Origin: Phytophthora quininea
Lineage: Eukaryota; Oomycota; Peronosporomycetes; Peronosporales; Peronosporaceae
NCBI GenBank assembly: GCA_011947345.1
Contig: JAAVTG010000229.1
Coordinates: 620,001-684,000 of the forward strand
Direction of reading: 5' to 3'
Length of the DNA: 64,000 bases
Shown: piece by piece, positions 1 to 12,351 of the stretch
How positions within the stretch are numbered: the first letter of the stretch is position 1
Layout of the letters: each line of letters opens with the position of its first letter
Program-made: the position numbers and the translations under genes
The notes under the pieces: generated by a model
Databases searched by the model: none
Seen by the model: only the letters and a program-made list of their open reading frames with translations
Told to the model about the DNA's origin: nothing

Positions 1-1
1 A

Positions 2-2049
2 GCTAGAGCCAACGGACGCGACAGACGAGAGCGCGACCGCAGCGAGCCCAAGAGAGACCTGCAGGACAAGAAAGAGGACAGCAAGCCGCCACTGCTGGAG
101 GCTAGCGAGGCCAAAGCCTTACAGGCGCTCAAGGATCAGTACCTGGGCAAGAAAACCAAGAAGAAAAAGTTGTTAAGGCCAGTGAAAAGTTCTCCAAGAT
201 CTTCCAGTTTGAATGGGAGGCGAGCGAGGATACCAGCGCAGATTTGAACCCTTTGTACGCCAAGAAGATGGACGTAAACTTGCTGTATGGACGAGGCTAT
301 CGCGCCGGCGTAGATATGCGGGAGCAGCGCAAGAAGAACTCGTTCTTGGACGAGCTGAGCCACAAGCGACAGAAGGAGCAGCAACTAGCGGATGAAACGG
401 ACGGTAGTTTGACCAGCGAACAGATCGCAGCCAGACAGGAGGAACGAGAACGTGCTATGCGCAACATGCAGGCCCGAGAACGCGACCGCATGCAGGAGAT
501 GGCTTCTCGCGAGGCCAAGACCATGGGCACCCACTGGTCGGAGAAGTCACTAGAGGAAATGAAGGAGCGCGACTGGCGTATCTTCCGCGAGGACTTTGAC
601 ATCACTCTTAAGGGTGGACGGGCTCCCAATCCGCTGCGTAAATGGACGGAAGCTGGAAACATGCTGCCCGAGGCTGTATTCAAGGCCATTAAGGACATGG
701 GATTTGAACGACCGTCGCCTATTCAGATGCAGGCGATCCCTATCGGTTTGCAGAAGCGTGATATCATCGGCATTGCCGAGACCGGTTCCGGTAAGACCGC
801 GGCGTTTGTTATCCCCATTATTGCGTACATTTACTCGCTACCATCGGCAATGGTGGCGCGGACGGGCGAGCAAGGTCCTCTTGCCCTTGTCATGGCGCCA
901 ACGCGTGAGCTGGCATTGCAAATTGAGCAGGAGGCCATCAAACTGAGCAAGTACACGAGCGTGGGTCTACCTGAGAAGATGAGTCCAATTAAGACTCTGT
1001 CTGTTGTTGGCGGACAAAGTATTGAGGACCAAGGCTTCCGGCTTCGTGAAGGTGTCGACATTATCATTGGTACTCCTGGACGACTGATGGATTGTCTCGA
1101 GAGCCACTATTTAGTATTGAACCAGTGTAACTACGTGGTGCTGGATGAAGCCGATCGAATGATTGATATGGGCTTTGAGCCTCAAGTAGTAGCCGTGCTA
1201 GAGAACATGGGGTCGCTACTCAAGTCAGAAAACGAGGAAGAAATGGAGCAGCAACTCACGTTGGCCAACAGCGGCGAGCGAAACCAGCCAGCCGAGCTAC
1301 AGCACCGTCTTCGGGTCACAACAATGTTCAGTGCTACCATGCCCGTTGAAGTGGAGCGGCTTGCAAAGACGTTCCTGCGTCATCCATCTATTGTAAAGAT
1401 TGGCGATGAGGATTCAGGTAAGAACAAACGTATCGACCAGCGCGTGATGTTCATGAACCCAGGCAAGAAGCGTCCGAAGCTGGTGGAGGTGCTGCGCGAT
1501 ATTTTGAGTGCGCAGTCGGTCCCAATGCCTCGTTCACGCAAGGAGAAGGTTGTGGACGGTGCCAAGATCATTGTCTTCGTCAACATTAAGAAGGAATGCG
1601 ACTCTGTAGCCAAGTTCGTGTCTAGCGAGGGTTTCCGATGCACCATTCTTCACGGTGGCAAGACGCAAGATCAGCGTGAGGAAAGTCTCAAGATCTTCCG
1701 CGAAGGCTACTGCGATATTCTGGTCGCTACGGATGTGGCTGGACGTGGTCTCGATATTCCAGATGTGACCCACGTCGTCAACTTCGACCTGCCGTCCAAG
1801 ATTCAGAACTATTCCCACCGTATCGGTCGTACCGGTCGTGCCGGGAAGGACGGTGTCGCCATCTCATTCCTCACGGACGACGACGAAGAGATCATGTACG
1901 ACCTCAAACAGTACCTCGTGTCGACCGACATGCCTGTGCCGCATGAACTTGCCAATCACCCGTCCGCGAAGGCTGCCCCAGGCGCTCGCGACGAGAAGGG
2001 AAACGTTATCGCCAAGTCCAAGCGTGACACGGTTATCTACGCCAAGTAA
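2..2049 (+). CDS. PRP28: Spliceosomal DEAD-box helicase PRP28/DDX23, 5' end outside window, one frameshift
   Basis: ATP-dependent RNA helicase of the U5 snRNP, which displaces U1 from the 5' splice site during spliceosome activation. All DEAD-box motifs are seen in the main frame (from 244): Q motif PSPIQMQAIPIGLQ, AETGSGKT, APTRELA, TPGR, DEAD, SAT, ATDVAGRGLDI and HRIGRTGRAG. The pre-core segment DWRIFRED..I..KGG and the end ELANHP are characteristic of PRP28 rather than other DEAD-box proteins. Codon 244 is TTG, not a start: the coding frame continues upstream as FQFEWEASEDTSADLNPLY, matching the segment before the core in DDX23. Further upstream the protein (ALQALKDQYLGKK, charged and Arg-rich) is in another frame, so one base is probably missing in the A-rich run around 155-175. 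The first exon(s) lie left of the window. Converges on the VDAC-like gene with about 107 bp between them. Confidence 0.93.
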
Positions 2050-2156
2050 TGGCGGAGTACGTATTAATGCTTTGCTTTCTTAGGCTGTTAATCTCTCCTG
2101 ATGCGCCTCGTGTTTATATATACTGTAAGGAGATGTGGCAAGATGCTGGTGCAGGC

Positions 2157-3125
2157 CTAACTGATCTCTATGGACACACCCAGGTGGTGTGAGTCGCTGT
2201 CATAGTGACGCACGTCCATCTGCGCCGACAAGCGCGTCTTCAAATGCTGCGACGTGCGCCACTCGAAGGCGCCAATAAAAATGCCGTCGGATCCCAGAGA
2301 GCTTGTCACGGCCTCTGACTCGCTCAACTCATACTTGCCCAAGATCCGCAGCGAGCGCTTGTCTTTCCTCCTGTCGAACACGAACGTGGAGCCCACCAGC
2401 AGCTCCGGCAAGACGTTCTGCGTCAAGTCCAGTCGCACCACTTCCCGCCATCCTTCCTACAACACATCAAACGGTCAACACGGAACCAATAACGACAGCC
2501 AAACATCTACCTACACTTGCAGCAGCGCCATGAGATCTTCATGGCAATAACTCGTGGCCAGATTCAGCGTCGTAAACCGTCCGAGTCGGTCGCTGTGGTC
2601 CAGGCCGACGTCGTAAGCTCCAATGACACCGAAGCCCAGCTCGCCCAGCTTGCCTCCCACCGTCGCCTGCAGCGTTGGCCCATTGACAGCGTCAATCTTG
2701 CCTCCAAGAAAGACTCCTGCGCTTTTATAGTCCGCTCCGATGCGTGCAAAGCTGCTGGGACTCTTCTCCGTGGCGGACTCTTGCGCCTCGAGCGTGAACC
2801 GAAGCTTGGGGCTGGCCTGCAGGTGCGCTTGGAGCGCCAGATGGCGCGTAGAACTGACCCGGAGGCTGCTGGTGATCACCGAGTTGAGCTGCGACTCGCA
2901 CACGAGCGCGGACTCGACGCTGCGCTTGACTGCGGCCTTGAAGAACGGAGACACGACGCAGCTCTGCAGCCCCAGCGCCATCCCGCTGGGCGTGAGCGTG
3001 TTGATCTCCAGCGAGTGACGGGAGCGAGTGCTGGGCTCCAAGGCCTCGGAGAAGCGTGTGTGCTCATGCAGGAAGTCGTCGTAGAGGCTGCTGCTGAGTC
3101 CCGACGTGGCACGTCGAGCCGCCAT
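2157..3125 (-). CDS. VDAC/Porin_3-like mitochondrial outer-membrane beta-barrel protein, two exons
   Basis: Start ATG at 3125. Exon 1 is 3125-2517 and exon 2 is 2456-2157, joined in phase 0 across a 60-nt intron (2516-2457) with GTGTAG at the donor and TTGTAG at the acceptor; splicing gives about 302 residues, the usual size of VDAC. The protein has no long hydrophobic helix and consists of alternating amphipathic stretches, for example VFLGGKIDAVNGPTLQATV and GVIGAYDVGLDH, with a short helical N-terminus. It ends in a typical barrel strand (HLGVSIEIS). Length and pattern suggest the eukaryotic porin (VDAC/Tom40) superfamily, which forms metabolite or protein channels in the mitochondrial outer membrane. 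I see no single diagnostic motif, so assignment to VDAC proper rather than a divergent porin is uncertain. Diverges from the ZSWIM/MULE gene starting at 3317. Confidence 0.5.
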
Positions 3126-3316
3126 GGTGCGAATGAGGCCAATGAGGGGCTAGGCAGGCAGTGGATACTACCACCGGAACGTACATAACGTTGTACAGAT
3201 TGATGACTAGATGTACTGGATATGTACAGTTTGTGGTGGGAATACAAGTTTTATAACCGACCCTAGCTAATCATTTTATGTAAATTTTCGATCGGTGGAG
3301 GCAAGTGGGTAAGTGA

Positions 3317-6184
3317 ATGAGCTCCGCTTCTCCTGCAGAGAAAATTGAGCCGTGGAAGTCGTTGGACATGGACAAGCGCCAGTTCGCTTCGTGGGAAGCC
3401 TTCTTCGCCTACATGGACGTGTACCAGTACCGCACCAAGCAGGTAATACGCGCCAAAGAACTAATAGCAACTGATTCCTGACAAATGGATGGTAAATATT
3501 TTCTAGGTTTTTAGTCGGCGGACGGCGACGTCCGTCAAGACCCGCAACCACGTGCTGAGCGCCATCGCTGTCGCGGGGAGGGAGATGCCTACTCCACTAC
3601 TTCCCGAAGTGTTTCTGGACTACACGAGAACTCTGCAATGCGCTCACAAGTCCACTGGAACGCAGACGCAGTCGAGATGGAACGGAGTCCAAGCCTCCGA
3701 GTGCCAAGCAAGGGTACACTGTCTATGTTTTATTATGTATTACTATTGTTTCCTTATGAACGTGTTTTCTTTAGATTGTTGCAACACTGCAGCGTTGTCC
3801 GGACGGCAAGTATCGTGTGTGTGTGACCACTTTGGATCTCGCACACAACCATCCACTGAGCAGGTCGTCATCTACATCTCCACCAGCGTCGACAATGGGG
3901 TCAGCCACTGCGTCTCCAGCTGCACCGCCAAATTCCGTCCCCAACAGGGTCACTCCTCCGACAGCGACAGCTCATTCGTCGTCTTCAAGCTCTACTGCTC
4001 AAGCACCTCCAAAGCGGAGGCGAGTGGGTCGTCCTCGGAAATGCCCTCCACCTCCAGATCCTGAGCCTGAGCTGTGCCAGTGCCGTCCATGACGGATGTT
4101 CGTCTGTTCCTCCAGCGTGTGGAGCGCGTTCGGGCGCAGCAGCCTGGACTTGTCCAGTCAGTGGAGGAGCGACTGGCGTCCTATGTGAATGAGTTTGCCG
4201 CACAGGACGGAAACGTGGCAAAGATTTTTGTCGACAACCAGAAAGTTCTGTCGAGCATTACACTGCAGACCAAACACATGCGGAAGGTCTTCCAGGCGTT
4301 CCCGGAAGTGCTACGTGTTGACGGCCTGTCTTCCGCTGAGACGCCTTCCTCGGGCTCTAGTTACAGAGTTTTCTCGTTCATGGCGCACGACACATTCGGC
4401 AACTGGCAGTATGTGCAGCACGCTATCGTGGAGAATGGCCATTCCGAAACCCTGCGCGCCGCTCTCAACCAATTCAAAACCCACAACGAACAACACAAAC
4501 TCATTCGAGCGCTTATTGTGCGTGATGGAGACTCTCCTGTGCTGTCAGAATTGTGCGAGGCTTTCCCGTCGGCGCGAGTGTTGTATTCTCAGTTCCATGC
4601 GCTGCGCTCGCTCCATGACGCCATCGCCGATTACGGCAGAGACCTGAGCTCCTGGCACAAAGATCGCCTCACTGGTATCACTCAGGCGTTGGTGTACGCT
4701 CCTACTCCGCAGGACTACGCGATCAATGTAGCCATGATGGAGGAAGTGCTCGGGACAAAGCAGCATCCATTTTCCCGCTACTTCTCGGAGAAATGGGATT
4801 TCTTCCGCGATCGCTGGACAACCTTCGCTCGTGAAGGCGTGACCACATTCAGCATAGCCGAGGGCGGGAATCAGTTTGCTGTGACGTGGAAGGAAATCTT
4901 CGATGCAGCAAACGACGAGCTGGCGTTGGATGAGACTGTCGCTGCTATTCGCTACTATCAGGCTGTAGAAGAACGAGCGTTCTTGCGTGAGCTTCAGCAC
5001 GCAGTGACTAATGCGGACAGCACTACGAGATGGCGCGGCGTCCACAACAGTGACGAGTACGACGCCGAGATGCGTCTCCTCGCTGCCACATTGAGCTCTG
5101 CTGCCAGCAGCTTAATCTTCCCGCAATACCGCCATGCAGCGACGCGAGCGCGGTACCAGTTCTGCGAGCCGACGCGCGGGTCCTTCTTCGTCTCTGCGGT
5201 TGCGTCCAATGACGCATTCAACGACGAACCAACCAAAGAGTTCTGTGTCGAAGCCGACCGTGGGTGGCAGTGCTCGTGTGCATTTATGGTAAACCACCAC
5301 TTACCGTGTCGCCATGTCTTCTACATCCGCCGCATCGTGCGCTGCAATTGCGTGATCCCGCTGGAAGCGATCGAGCCGCGTTGGGTGCTGGAAAAGGCCC
5401 AACGCTACTTTGATGCCCCGCAGGTTAGCTCTCAAGCCCGAGGGATCCTCAGCGAAGCCTGGCGCGAGTCTGAAACGGAGTCGGACTTCGACCGCCGCAA
5501 TGTGATCGCTCAACCAGGTGCGTGGCAAAAGTACGTGACTGCTCTGGAAATCGGAAAGCGCATCGCTCTTCGTATGATGGAGATGGATCCAGCAGAGTTC
5601 GATCATGGCTTGCGCTTCTACAAACTAGTAGAGACGACGATGAATGCGCGGCCATTTGATATCAACTCGAGCGCCATTGCAGCGCAGATTAACAGTCACG
5701 TTCGACAAACAGCAAGGCCTCCCGCCCCGCTCCAGTTTCTGCAAGTGCCTCTGCTCTCGCAGGAAGAGTATTTGGTAGTGACTACGCCGCCGCGGCAAGA
5801 GCGATGAATGCGCGACTAGCGGAGTTATCAAAGACGAAACCAGCGCGCGTAACTCCGCCCATGTCAAGTGAACAAGTCGTGATTGATTTGGCGGATGACG
5901 ACGAGGCGGAAGCTAGTAAGGACGAAGATGATGTCCCCACTGAAACGCAGGCAGATTCTAACAGGAACAAGGAGGTAAATGAGTCGCCAACTGCAGACCG
6001 TTCTCCTGCTGACGAAGAACAAGTCGAGTCTGAGCCTGATGCCGACATGGATGGACACAACGAAGATGATGCTGTATCTGCAAGTAACAAAACAGTTGAT
6101 TCAGACGACGAGCGATTTACACCAGAGCAGGCGGAGGAGCACGACTCGGACGCCCTGCTGAGGCATCTGGATGAACAAATATAA
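3317..6184 (+). pseudogene. ZSWIM1/3-type MULE transposase-derived gene with AT-hook and SWIM finger, two introns, two frame breaks
   Basis: ATG at 3317. Exon 1 (3317-3442) encodes an N-terminal domain (WEAFFAYMDVYQYRTKQ). Introns at 3443-3506 and 3714-3774 are both phase 0 with GT..AG ends. Exon 3 has the domain end VTTLDLAHNHPL, a Ser/Pro linker and an AT-hook-like KRRRVGRPRK. After a frame break near 4088 follows a DDE region (FMAHDTFGNWQYV; LIVRDGDSPVLSELCEAFPSA) and a SWIM zinc finger, CSCAFMVNHHLPCRH, around 5270-5320. A second break near 5790 precedes an acidic tail from about 5804 to 6184 (DDDEAEASKDEDD). The domain order matches ZSWIM1/3-like transposase relatives, which are abundant in oomycetes. 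Two single-base shifts in an otherwise open 2.8-kb gene could be decay or assembly error. Introns and absence of visible terminal repeats would also fit a domesticated copy. Confidence 0.65.
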
Positions 6185-6269
6185 GCCAGCAGCTCAAGAA
6201 GCCGTCGATGTTGTACCAAGTTAAGTTTGCTGTTCGTAACCTCTCAATGCATCACGCTTGATTACCACG

Positions 6270-7200
6270 CTGCATTGATAAAATTGCTGGAAAAAAGCAA
6301 TGTCATCTTTCTTCCAAGTGTGAATCCTTCCGACGAGAAGTCATCGAAGTCATAATCACTTGAAATCCATCCCTTGACAATCGTCTTTGCTCTGGCAACC
6401 TGTGTTTGATGATACACACCCTCTTGGAAACAAAAGTTTCTTGCCATCCAACTCGCCAAACGTTGTGAGCACATTGAAATCCAGCGCATATGGAGCATGC
6501 ACTGGACTCGTACGTGTCCTCCAATCTGCTGGTACGGATTCGCCTCCAAGTGCATCCCATTGCGCTTGGGTCAACCAGTTCACGAGCAGCTCCGCTTTGA
6601 TCGTTGGATTAAAAGCTTCAGTATGAATTGATCTCGCTCATCCACAAGAAATGCAACATCGAAGGCGCTTTTGATCGGTTTGAACAACAGCAAGCCATTT
6701 CTCACACCGTCAATGTCCTCGATTGGACCGAAGCAATCTTTGGGATCATCGTGCGCTCGTCGGAAAATGCGTGATGCAATCACAACAGAGCTCGGTAGAC
6801 CAATGTTCAACAGAATGCACAGCAACATGGAGTCGCCGTTCTGGTTTGTCCCGCAATCACAGCCGTATCTCTCCATTAATTGCCTCTCCATCTCTTGAGT
6901 TCATGAATTTGTTGTACTGGAAACATTAAAGAAAATGTGTTGAAACAACCTGGCCTCAAGATCTTCTAGTGGAGACGATGTCTTCTCTTCGGGCGAGGGA
7001 GCCACCACCAAAACGTGAATCGTTCCGCCAGGGACTGGACTTGGAAACTTCGCGGATGTCTTGTCCATCGCATCCTCCAATTCCTCCTCCGTGTATCTTG
7101 TTCCAACTTCTCTCCTTCCTGCATTCGGAGCAGATCACTGTATCCATCAGCTTTTGTGTTCCCAGAAATGGCATACAATTCTTTTTGCAAAATGCGGAGA
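6270..7200 (-). pseudogene. HNH_2-like protein relic
   Basis: Several minus-strand frames each carry part of one protein. The clearest block (6891-6580) includes CILLNIGLPSSVVIASRIF followed by EDIDGVRNGLLLFKPIKSAFD, the signature of the HNH_2-type domain found in large oomycete families, where the RNGLLL..KxIxxAFD part holds the final HNH-like His/Asp segment. Upstream coding-like pieces lie at about 7200-6960 (LQKELYAISGNTKADGYSDLL) and downstream at 6583-6356 (NWLTQAQWDALGGE), in different frames. At least three frame changes are needed, so this is a relic. The normal function of these proteins is unknown; nuclease activity is only inferred from the fold. Confidence 0.42.
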
Positions 7201-7215
7201 CTCAGGCAAACCGCC

Positions 7216-9044
7216 ATGGACTCGCCTTCACCTGCGCCTAGCTCGCCCCAGTCGCCCACTGAGGAAGCGTCGACTGGGGATACAATCACAAGGGGCATGC
7301 GCTTTCCTGACCAAAAGGCCTGCACGAAGGCACTGCGCAGATACGCCGCCAGACACGGGAAAACGATCAAATTGGACGGTGGCGCCCACGGCGGGCAATG
7401 CTCAAGTACAAGTGCGACGGCGGCGAGCAGTGCCGCTTTGAGGTTGTGGCGTTGCGATCGAGACGGGAATCGCAGCGCGGTTATTACATCAGCCGCGCTA
7501 ACCTGGCGCACAATATGTGCGTTGGTCGCTCCCATTTAACCGCTTCCCAGTTAAAGGAGGATGAGCTCATTCGCTCTCTGGTAGCTAGCGACCCAACTGT
7601 CTGTGGAAACGTCATCATTGAGTACGTCAAGCGCACACGCGGTGTCGACGTTAAGCGAGCAGAAGCCTACAGAGCTAGGCAACTGATTTTGGATGATCTC
7701 TACGGATCTACTGAGGACGGATTTCAGAAGCTGGAGTCACTGGTGAACACGTGGAAGACGAAGAACCCCACCAGCGTCGTGGACTGTGAGTTCAACGGAG
7801 AAGGGCAGTTTGTTCGAGCCTTTATTTCACACCCTTACGCTAATTCCTACAACACCAGTGGCCAAAAGGTGGCAGGAGTGGAGGCGGCCATTGTGCAGCA
7901 CGGAAAGCATCGGAATGCTCATTTAGAATTGATAGGCAAGGACGGCGATGATAAGAAGATCGTCCTTGCCGTTGCTGTCTGTGCCACCGAGAATGCTGAA
8001 AACTACGAGTGGTTTGTTCGCTGCTGTTTGCGGACTGGTGTCGACCTCAACGCGTTACCTCTTTTTCGAGTCGAGGTTCCGGAATGATGGCTGCTCTCGA
8101 AATGTTCGGCGTGCCATCACTTCGCTACTGCACGCAATGTATACTCCAAAACATCCAGGAACAATTCAAGGGAAAGTGTCCATACGATATGGAAGATATC
8201 TTGTACCGAGTGCAAGCGGCTAGAAATGAGTCCGAGTACGAAGAAGAGCTAACTACGCTGGCGTTGACGCGTCCTGAAATTGCTACCTTCATCCGAGAAA
8301 TTGGACCCGAGCATTGGGTGCTCTATCCAGCTCTTCATCTGCATCGCTTGTACGGCTGGCGCTCGACAAACTTCGAGGAATTTGAGAATGCTGCTGCAAG
8401 CGAGCCCCGACAGGTACCCCGTTTCGGATCATGCAACATTACATGGAGAAGTTTATGCAGGAAGCAAACACGCGGCGTGAAATCGCCAACCGCTGGCGTC
8501 AAGAAGGACACGAACTGGCAGCATATGCGCGCAGTAAACTCGACGAAGCAGCCTCTAACGCTGGGTTCTGCAAAGTCCAGCCGAGCGAAGGTGAGGTGGT
8601 GTACGTCCACGACACCCGTAACCATCCGATTCGCATCCGCACAGTTGATGTGGCTGCTCGTACATGTACGTGCGTTCAGTTCGATCAGTACGGCATCCCG
8701 TGCAAGCATTTCATCGCGGCCCTGACATTCCTCAAGCGCCCGCCGAGCGGTTTACTGTGGTGGACTCTTGCTACAATATCGATGCGTATTTATCGTTGTA
8801 TGGTTCCGATGCTACGCCTGGAATCGAGTTGGTTCCGAGTGATGAATTGGTCAGCAACACTAACCACCGTTCGCCTAAATGGAGCTCGAAGAAGCAACGA
8901 CGACTGCCAAGCAAGGGTGACGCTGCTGCTAAAGCAGGAACAGCGAAGAGGACGTGCGTATGCAGCAATTGTGGTCTGCCAGGCCATAACAGGAGAGGCT
9001 GCCCGTCAAAAATAAGGAGTGACAAGCCGCAAGACGCCGATTAG
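7216..9044 (+). pseudogene. Decayed MULE transposase with SWIM finger and zinc knuckle
   Basis: Starts at ATG 7216 (MDSPSPAPSSPQSP) with a MuDR-type N-terminal DNA-binding region (MRFPDQKACTKALRRYAARHGKTI ends near 7370). The frame then changes near 7390 into YKCDGGEQCRFEV..., near 8055 in a T5 run into GSGMMAALEMFGVPSLRYCTQ (the transposase stretch where an H/C pair follows the second catalytic Asp), near 8420 into MEKFMQEANTRREIANRW, and near 8745 into the C-terminus. The SWIM finger CTCVQFDQYGIPCKH lies around 8665-8710 and a CCHC knuckle, CSNCGLPGHNRRGC, around 8960-9005. Four or more shifts make it non-functional as assembled. Unlike the 3317-6184 gene it has no AT-hook and belongs to the MuDR/FAR1-like branch. 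Confidence 0.65.
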
Positions 9045-9241
9045 TCGGTCAATACAGTAGTGGTGCATACTGCTCGACATCATTGTCGGCTCCGCACTGC
9101 AGAACTTTACTCTGTAAACTGGGATGTGGTGCCCCAGATGTGTCCCCATCCCAAAACTTTTCGCCGGCAATTAGTCAACAGCATCACCACCACGAAACTT
9201 TTGGGCCTGTCCAATTCTCGTTTTGCCAGCGGCAACACAGG

Positions 9242-10821
9242 ATGCGAGTCTCGCTGAGCTTCGCAGTTTACGCCGTTGCTGCTGTAGTGTTCTTCGTAGC
9301 GACTACGGTGGCAGGATACGACCAAGACACACCCCAGACTCCGCTGACCGATGCGCCGTCCTTACGACTCCACGTTACGCTAAAGCGCAAGGCCATGCAG
9401 ATTCACGGACGCGTTGATTTTGACGTCTTCGCTCGGCCAGTAGTGTCGGGCGACAATATTGTGTACTACGATGGCTTTACGACATTCGTGGAGGATGACA
9501 TCCAGTACAAGTACATGTTCGTCGGAGGAACTGCGTACGTAGAGAAAACTTATTCCGATGGCAATCAGACCATACAATGTATCACTCCAAGTGGACCGTT
9601 TGCTTCCGTCGTGTCTGCTCTCAACGAGGCCTCGCCGATTCCAAGTGCGTCGATCGGCAAAGAGACTGTGGACTGCTCCGGGACGCTATTGAAGACTTCG
9701 TTCAGCGGAGAAGAGTTCGCAATTTGTGCTTCGGGTGTCTCTGGTATCACGGCGTTCAGTAGCGAGATGGATGTCAAAGTGGACTACCTAGATGCTGCGG
9801 TGGATATATCGACGCCAACGTTGACAGACACAGAGGCTACCTGCTTAACAGTAGCAACAAACACCATTGCAACGCCGACTGCTGTTGCCTTGATGACGGG
9901 GTCAAATATCCCAACCAGTCTTTCAAGGAAACTGAAGGCTGCTGAGCACATGGCGATGCTGCCGTCAAAGTGCTCCTGTAAATCCACACCTCGTCCGTGT
10001 ATTTTCTTCCATGGCTTAGGGAACGAAGTGGAAGAAGAAGAACTGCAAGACACATCCAGACATTGGGGGATATGGTGGAACACGCGCCATGCTGTACAAC
10101 GGTGAAGTACGCTGCCTTAAACTCTGTCGATTACGGTTGGACGGATGCCAGACTACAGCAGAAGTTCTGCGACCGTGCTCTTTCCATGAGCGACTCGAGC
10201 CAAGTTCAGTCGACCACCATCGAAGACACAATTGTCGTTACTCATTCCATGGGAGGACTTGTCATGTCTGGTGCGCTTGCCAATGGGAGATGCAGCTTTG
10301 GTGAGAGTGCTACTTGGATAGCTTTGAGCGCACCGATGACGGGGAGCATGGCTGCGGATTATCTGCAGGATTTCTGTAACGACGAAGTTAACAACTTTGC
10401 TACAGATCTGTTTCAGGTCACTGGGCAATGTCCTATGGACGACTCGCGGAAATCAACGTATTATCAAGGTGAGAAATATGCTTCTAAGCAATTAAACGCT
10501 GCGTATGTGGCAGCTCAAGAAGCGTATCGAGGCAACATCACGACAGCGTTATGTAGTAATTCGTACGTCGGAGTCCTCTCACCATATCAAGCCATGAGTG
10601 CGTTGGCGGGTAAGACAGTTCCGCACAAGTCTCTGAAAAATGATTGTCTCGTGGAGTTCCAGAGCTGCGCATTTGGTCTGGATAAAACTCAGTTCGGCAA
10701 CCACTACACAGATAAGTTTTACAAACCACAGCTGAACCACGCAGACACTTCGTTCAGAACCCACGACGCCGTGTTCAGGAGCTCCCAGAAACCCGCCAAG
10801 TGGTTCGAGTGTTTGTTATAG
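9242..10821 (+). CDS. Secreted alpha/beta-hydrolase (lipase-like), family copy 1; one frameshift
   Basis: Start chosen at 9242 because MRVSLSFAVYAVAAVVFFVATTVAG is a clear signal peptide; the open frame upstream looks untranslated. The family layout is an N-terminal domain (LRLHVTLKRKAMQIHG...), a Cys-rich hinge ending PRPCIFFHGLGN, then the hydrolase part with a nucleophile elbow VVTHSMGGLVMSGALA, an Asp segment KNDCLVEFQSC and a His segment LNHADTSF, ending KWFECLL. Here the Gly after the predicted catalytic Asp is Cys (NDC rather than NDG). A one-base loss in the G run near 10066 splits the gene; after it the frame resumes with MVEHAPCCTTVKYA. Lacks the Asp-rich loop seen in copies 3-9. 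Divergent from the rest of the family, so probably an older member. Substrate unknown; secretion and esterase/lipase chemistry are inferred. Confidence 0.75.
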
Positions 10822-10853
10822 AAGTTTAGTGCATTCGTATCAAGAATGGTGTA

Positions 10854-12351
10854 TTACAATTGAATGAACTCGGAAAGTGGCTGTAGCTGTAGTTGACACT
10901 GCGGGTCCTGTAGCTTTGGTAGGCGTTGCAGTTTGATCGAGCGCAGGTGGGTCTGAAGTTTCGGCTGGAACTTTTCCAACACCTCACTGAGAAGCTCAAT
11001 GTCGTGGTGTCCGAGTTGCTCGTTGCCACAAAGCAATAGTTCTTCCAGCGTAGCATTTCCGGTTGCATACTGAACGCCGTCGACAACTTCCAACACGGGA
11101 AGCCCCAACTGAGCCATAACTGCGGCACGGTCGACTTTCTTTTGGCCTTCTTGGCTTGTTCCAACTAAAATATTGAAACGTTCAGTATATAAATCAATTC
11201 TCCACACAGCACACTTCTAACCTCCTTGTGAATCAATCCTTCAGCTGCTTCGAGTTCGGCAAGCAGCTCAGGTGGCGCTGCATACTTCGTCAGGCTGTCT
11301 ACGAGTAGTTTCGCTCTATAGACAACATCAAAATAATCATAAGCTGATGGCGATCGCCAAAGCAAATGCAGACTACTCACCCACGCCCCGATATTTTGTT
11401 GTTTGCAAGCGAAAGTGTCTTGAGTGTCGTGTTGAATGGGATCGCATGCGCAAAAGCACGAGCGCCTGCGTCACCAATAGCGTTCTGGAAAAGATTTAGT
11501 GCTTCGAGGGTCTTGTTGTTTCGTAGCGTCTGAGCAAGTGCCACCGCTCCCCGTGATGTTATACCATTCGAGCGCAGCGAAAGGAAAACTAGCGCTGACC
11601 CCTCTCCAAGCAATTGAGCGAACAAATCAAAACTGTCAGTTGCATCAGCCAATAGCTCCTGTTGCATGCCGAGTTCATGCTTCTGGTCCTCACTCAGTCT
11701 TGTTGACTAGTCTGAGCGCCAATTTGTTGCTGCTTAGCCGAAATCCCAGCGGACGGAGGTCTTGAAGTTGCTTTCGCAGCTGATGGTGGACGAGATGGAG
11801 ATTTCACTGTATCTGGAAGGTCCGAGGCATGCGGTAGCACGGTGCCAAGTGGATTCCACTCGAGTTGAAGAGCGATCACTTGTGTCTTCGGAATTGTTGA
11901 GCACAGCAGCGTCACTTGCTCCTTTGTAAGCCCAGCGTTAAACAGACTACAACTCAAATGAATAAATCCTCGAGAACAACAAATAAAATGCTCTACTGTA
12001 CCAAAGCGATCGGACTTTCGTCGTGAATGGCAATACGAAGCACAGTCCAGTGAAGTTTCCTTCGTCGATCTGCCAGTGCTTCACCGATATCGCTTCCACT
12101 TCACTTGTTTCGTAGACGTTCCCTCCCGACGCGTCATTAGAAGCAGCCCCTTGTCGTTCCTCCTCATCCGGATGCAACGGCAGCAGCTTTGGATGAGGAA
12201 TTATGTTGCGCAGTGCACAGTACGCGAGTAGATCTTTCCTGAAAACACGTGACGGTGTAAATCCCTTCAGTTCTTTCATTACAGCCTCATCGTTCACAGG
12301 ATTCTGCCGCTTAGCGTTCGCCTCGGGAGACCACACGCCTCTCGGAACCAT
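10854..12351 (-). CDS. LRRC71-like leucine-rich repeat protein, four exons with two frame breaks
   Basis: Exon 1 starts at ATG 12351 (MVPRGVWSPEANAKR). Introns: 12001-11947 (GTACAG..TTGTAG), 11380-11316 (GTGAGT..TATAG) and 11221-11165 (GTTAGA..TTTTAG). The protein has a W-containing segment (ISVKHWQIDEGNF), then RI-type leucine-rich repeats (LSLRSNGITSRGAVALAQTL; LNLFQNAIGDAGARAFAHAI; LSLANNKISGRGAKLL), a helical Lys/Glu stretch and a final repeat preceded by LPVLEVVDG. This order (split LRR block, charged helix, PLLE-like motif before the last repeat) resembles LRRC71, a protein linked to motile cilia. Frame breaks near 11690 and near 11130 (an A-rich run) are single-base. Convergent with lipase copy 1 (about 32 bp apart). 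A generic LRR protein is the alternative. Confidence 0.5.

Noticed and set aside
2517..3188. 223-codon plus-strand ORF over the VDAC-like gene
   Set aside because: Overlaps the spliced minus-strand gene, composition is Arg/Ala/Glu-rich shadow, no domain.
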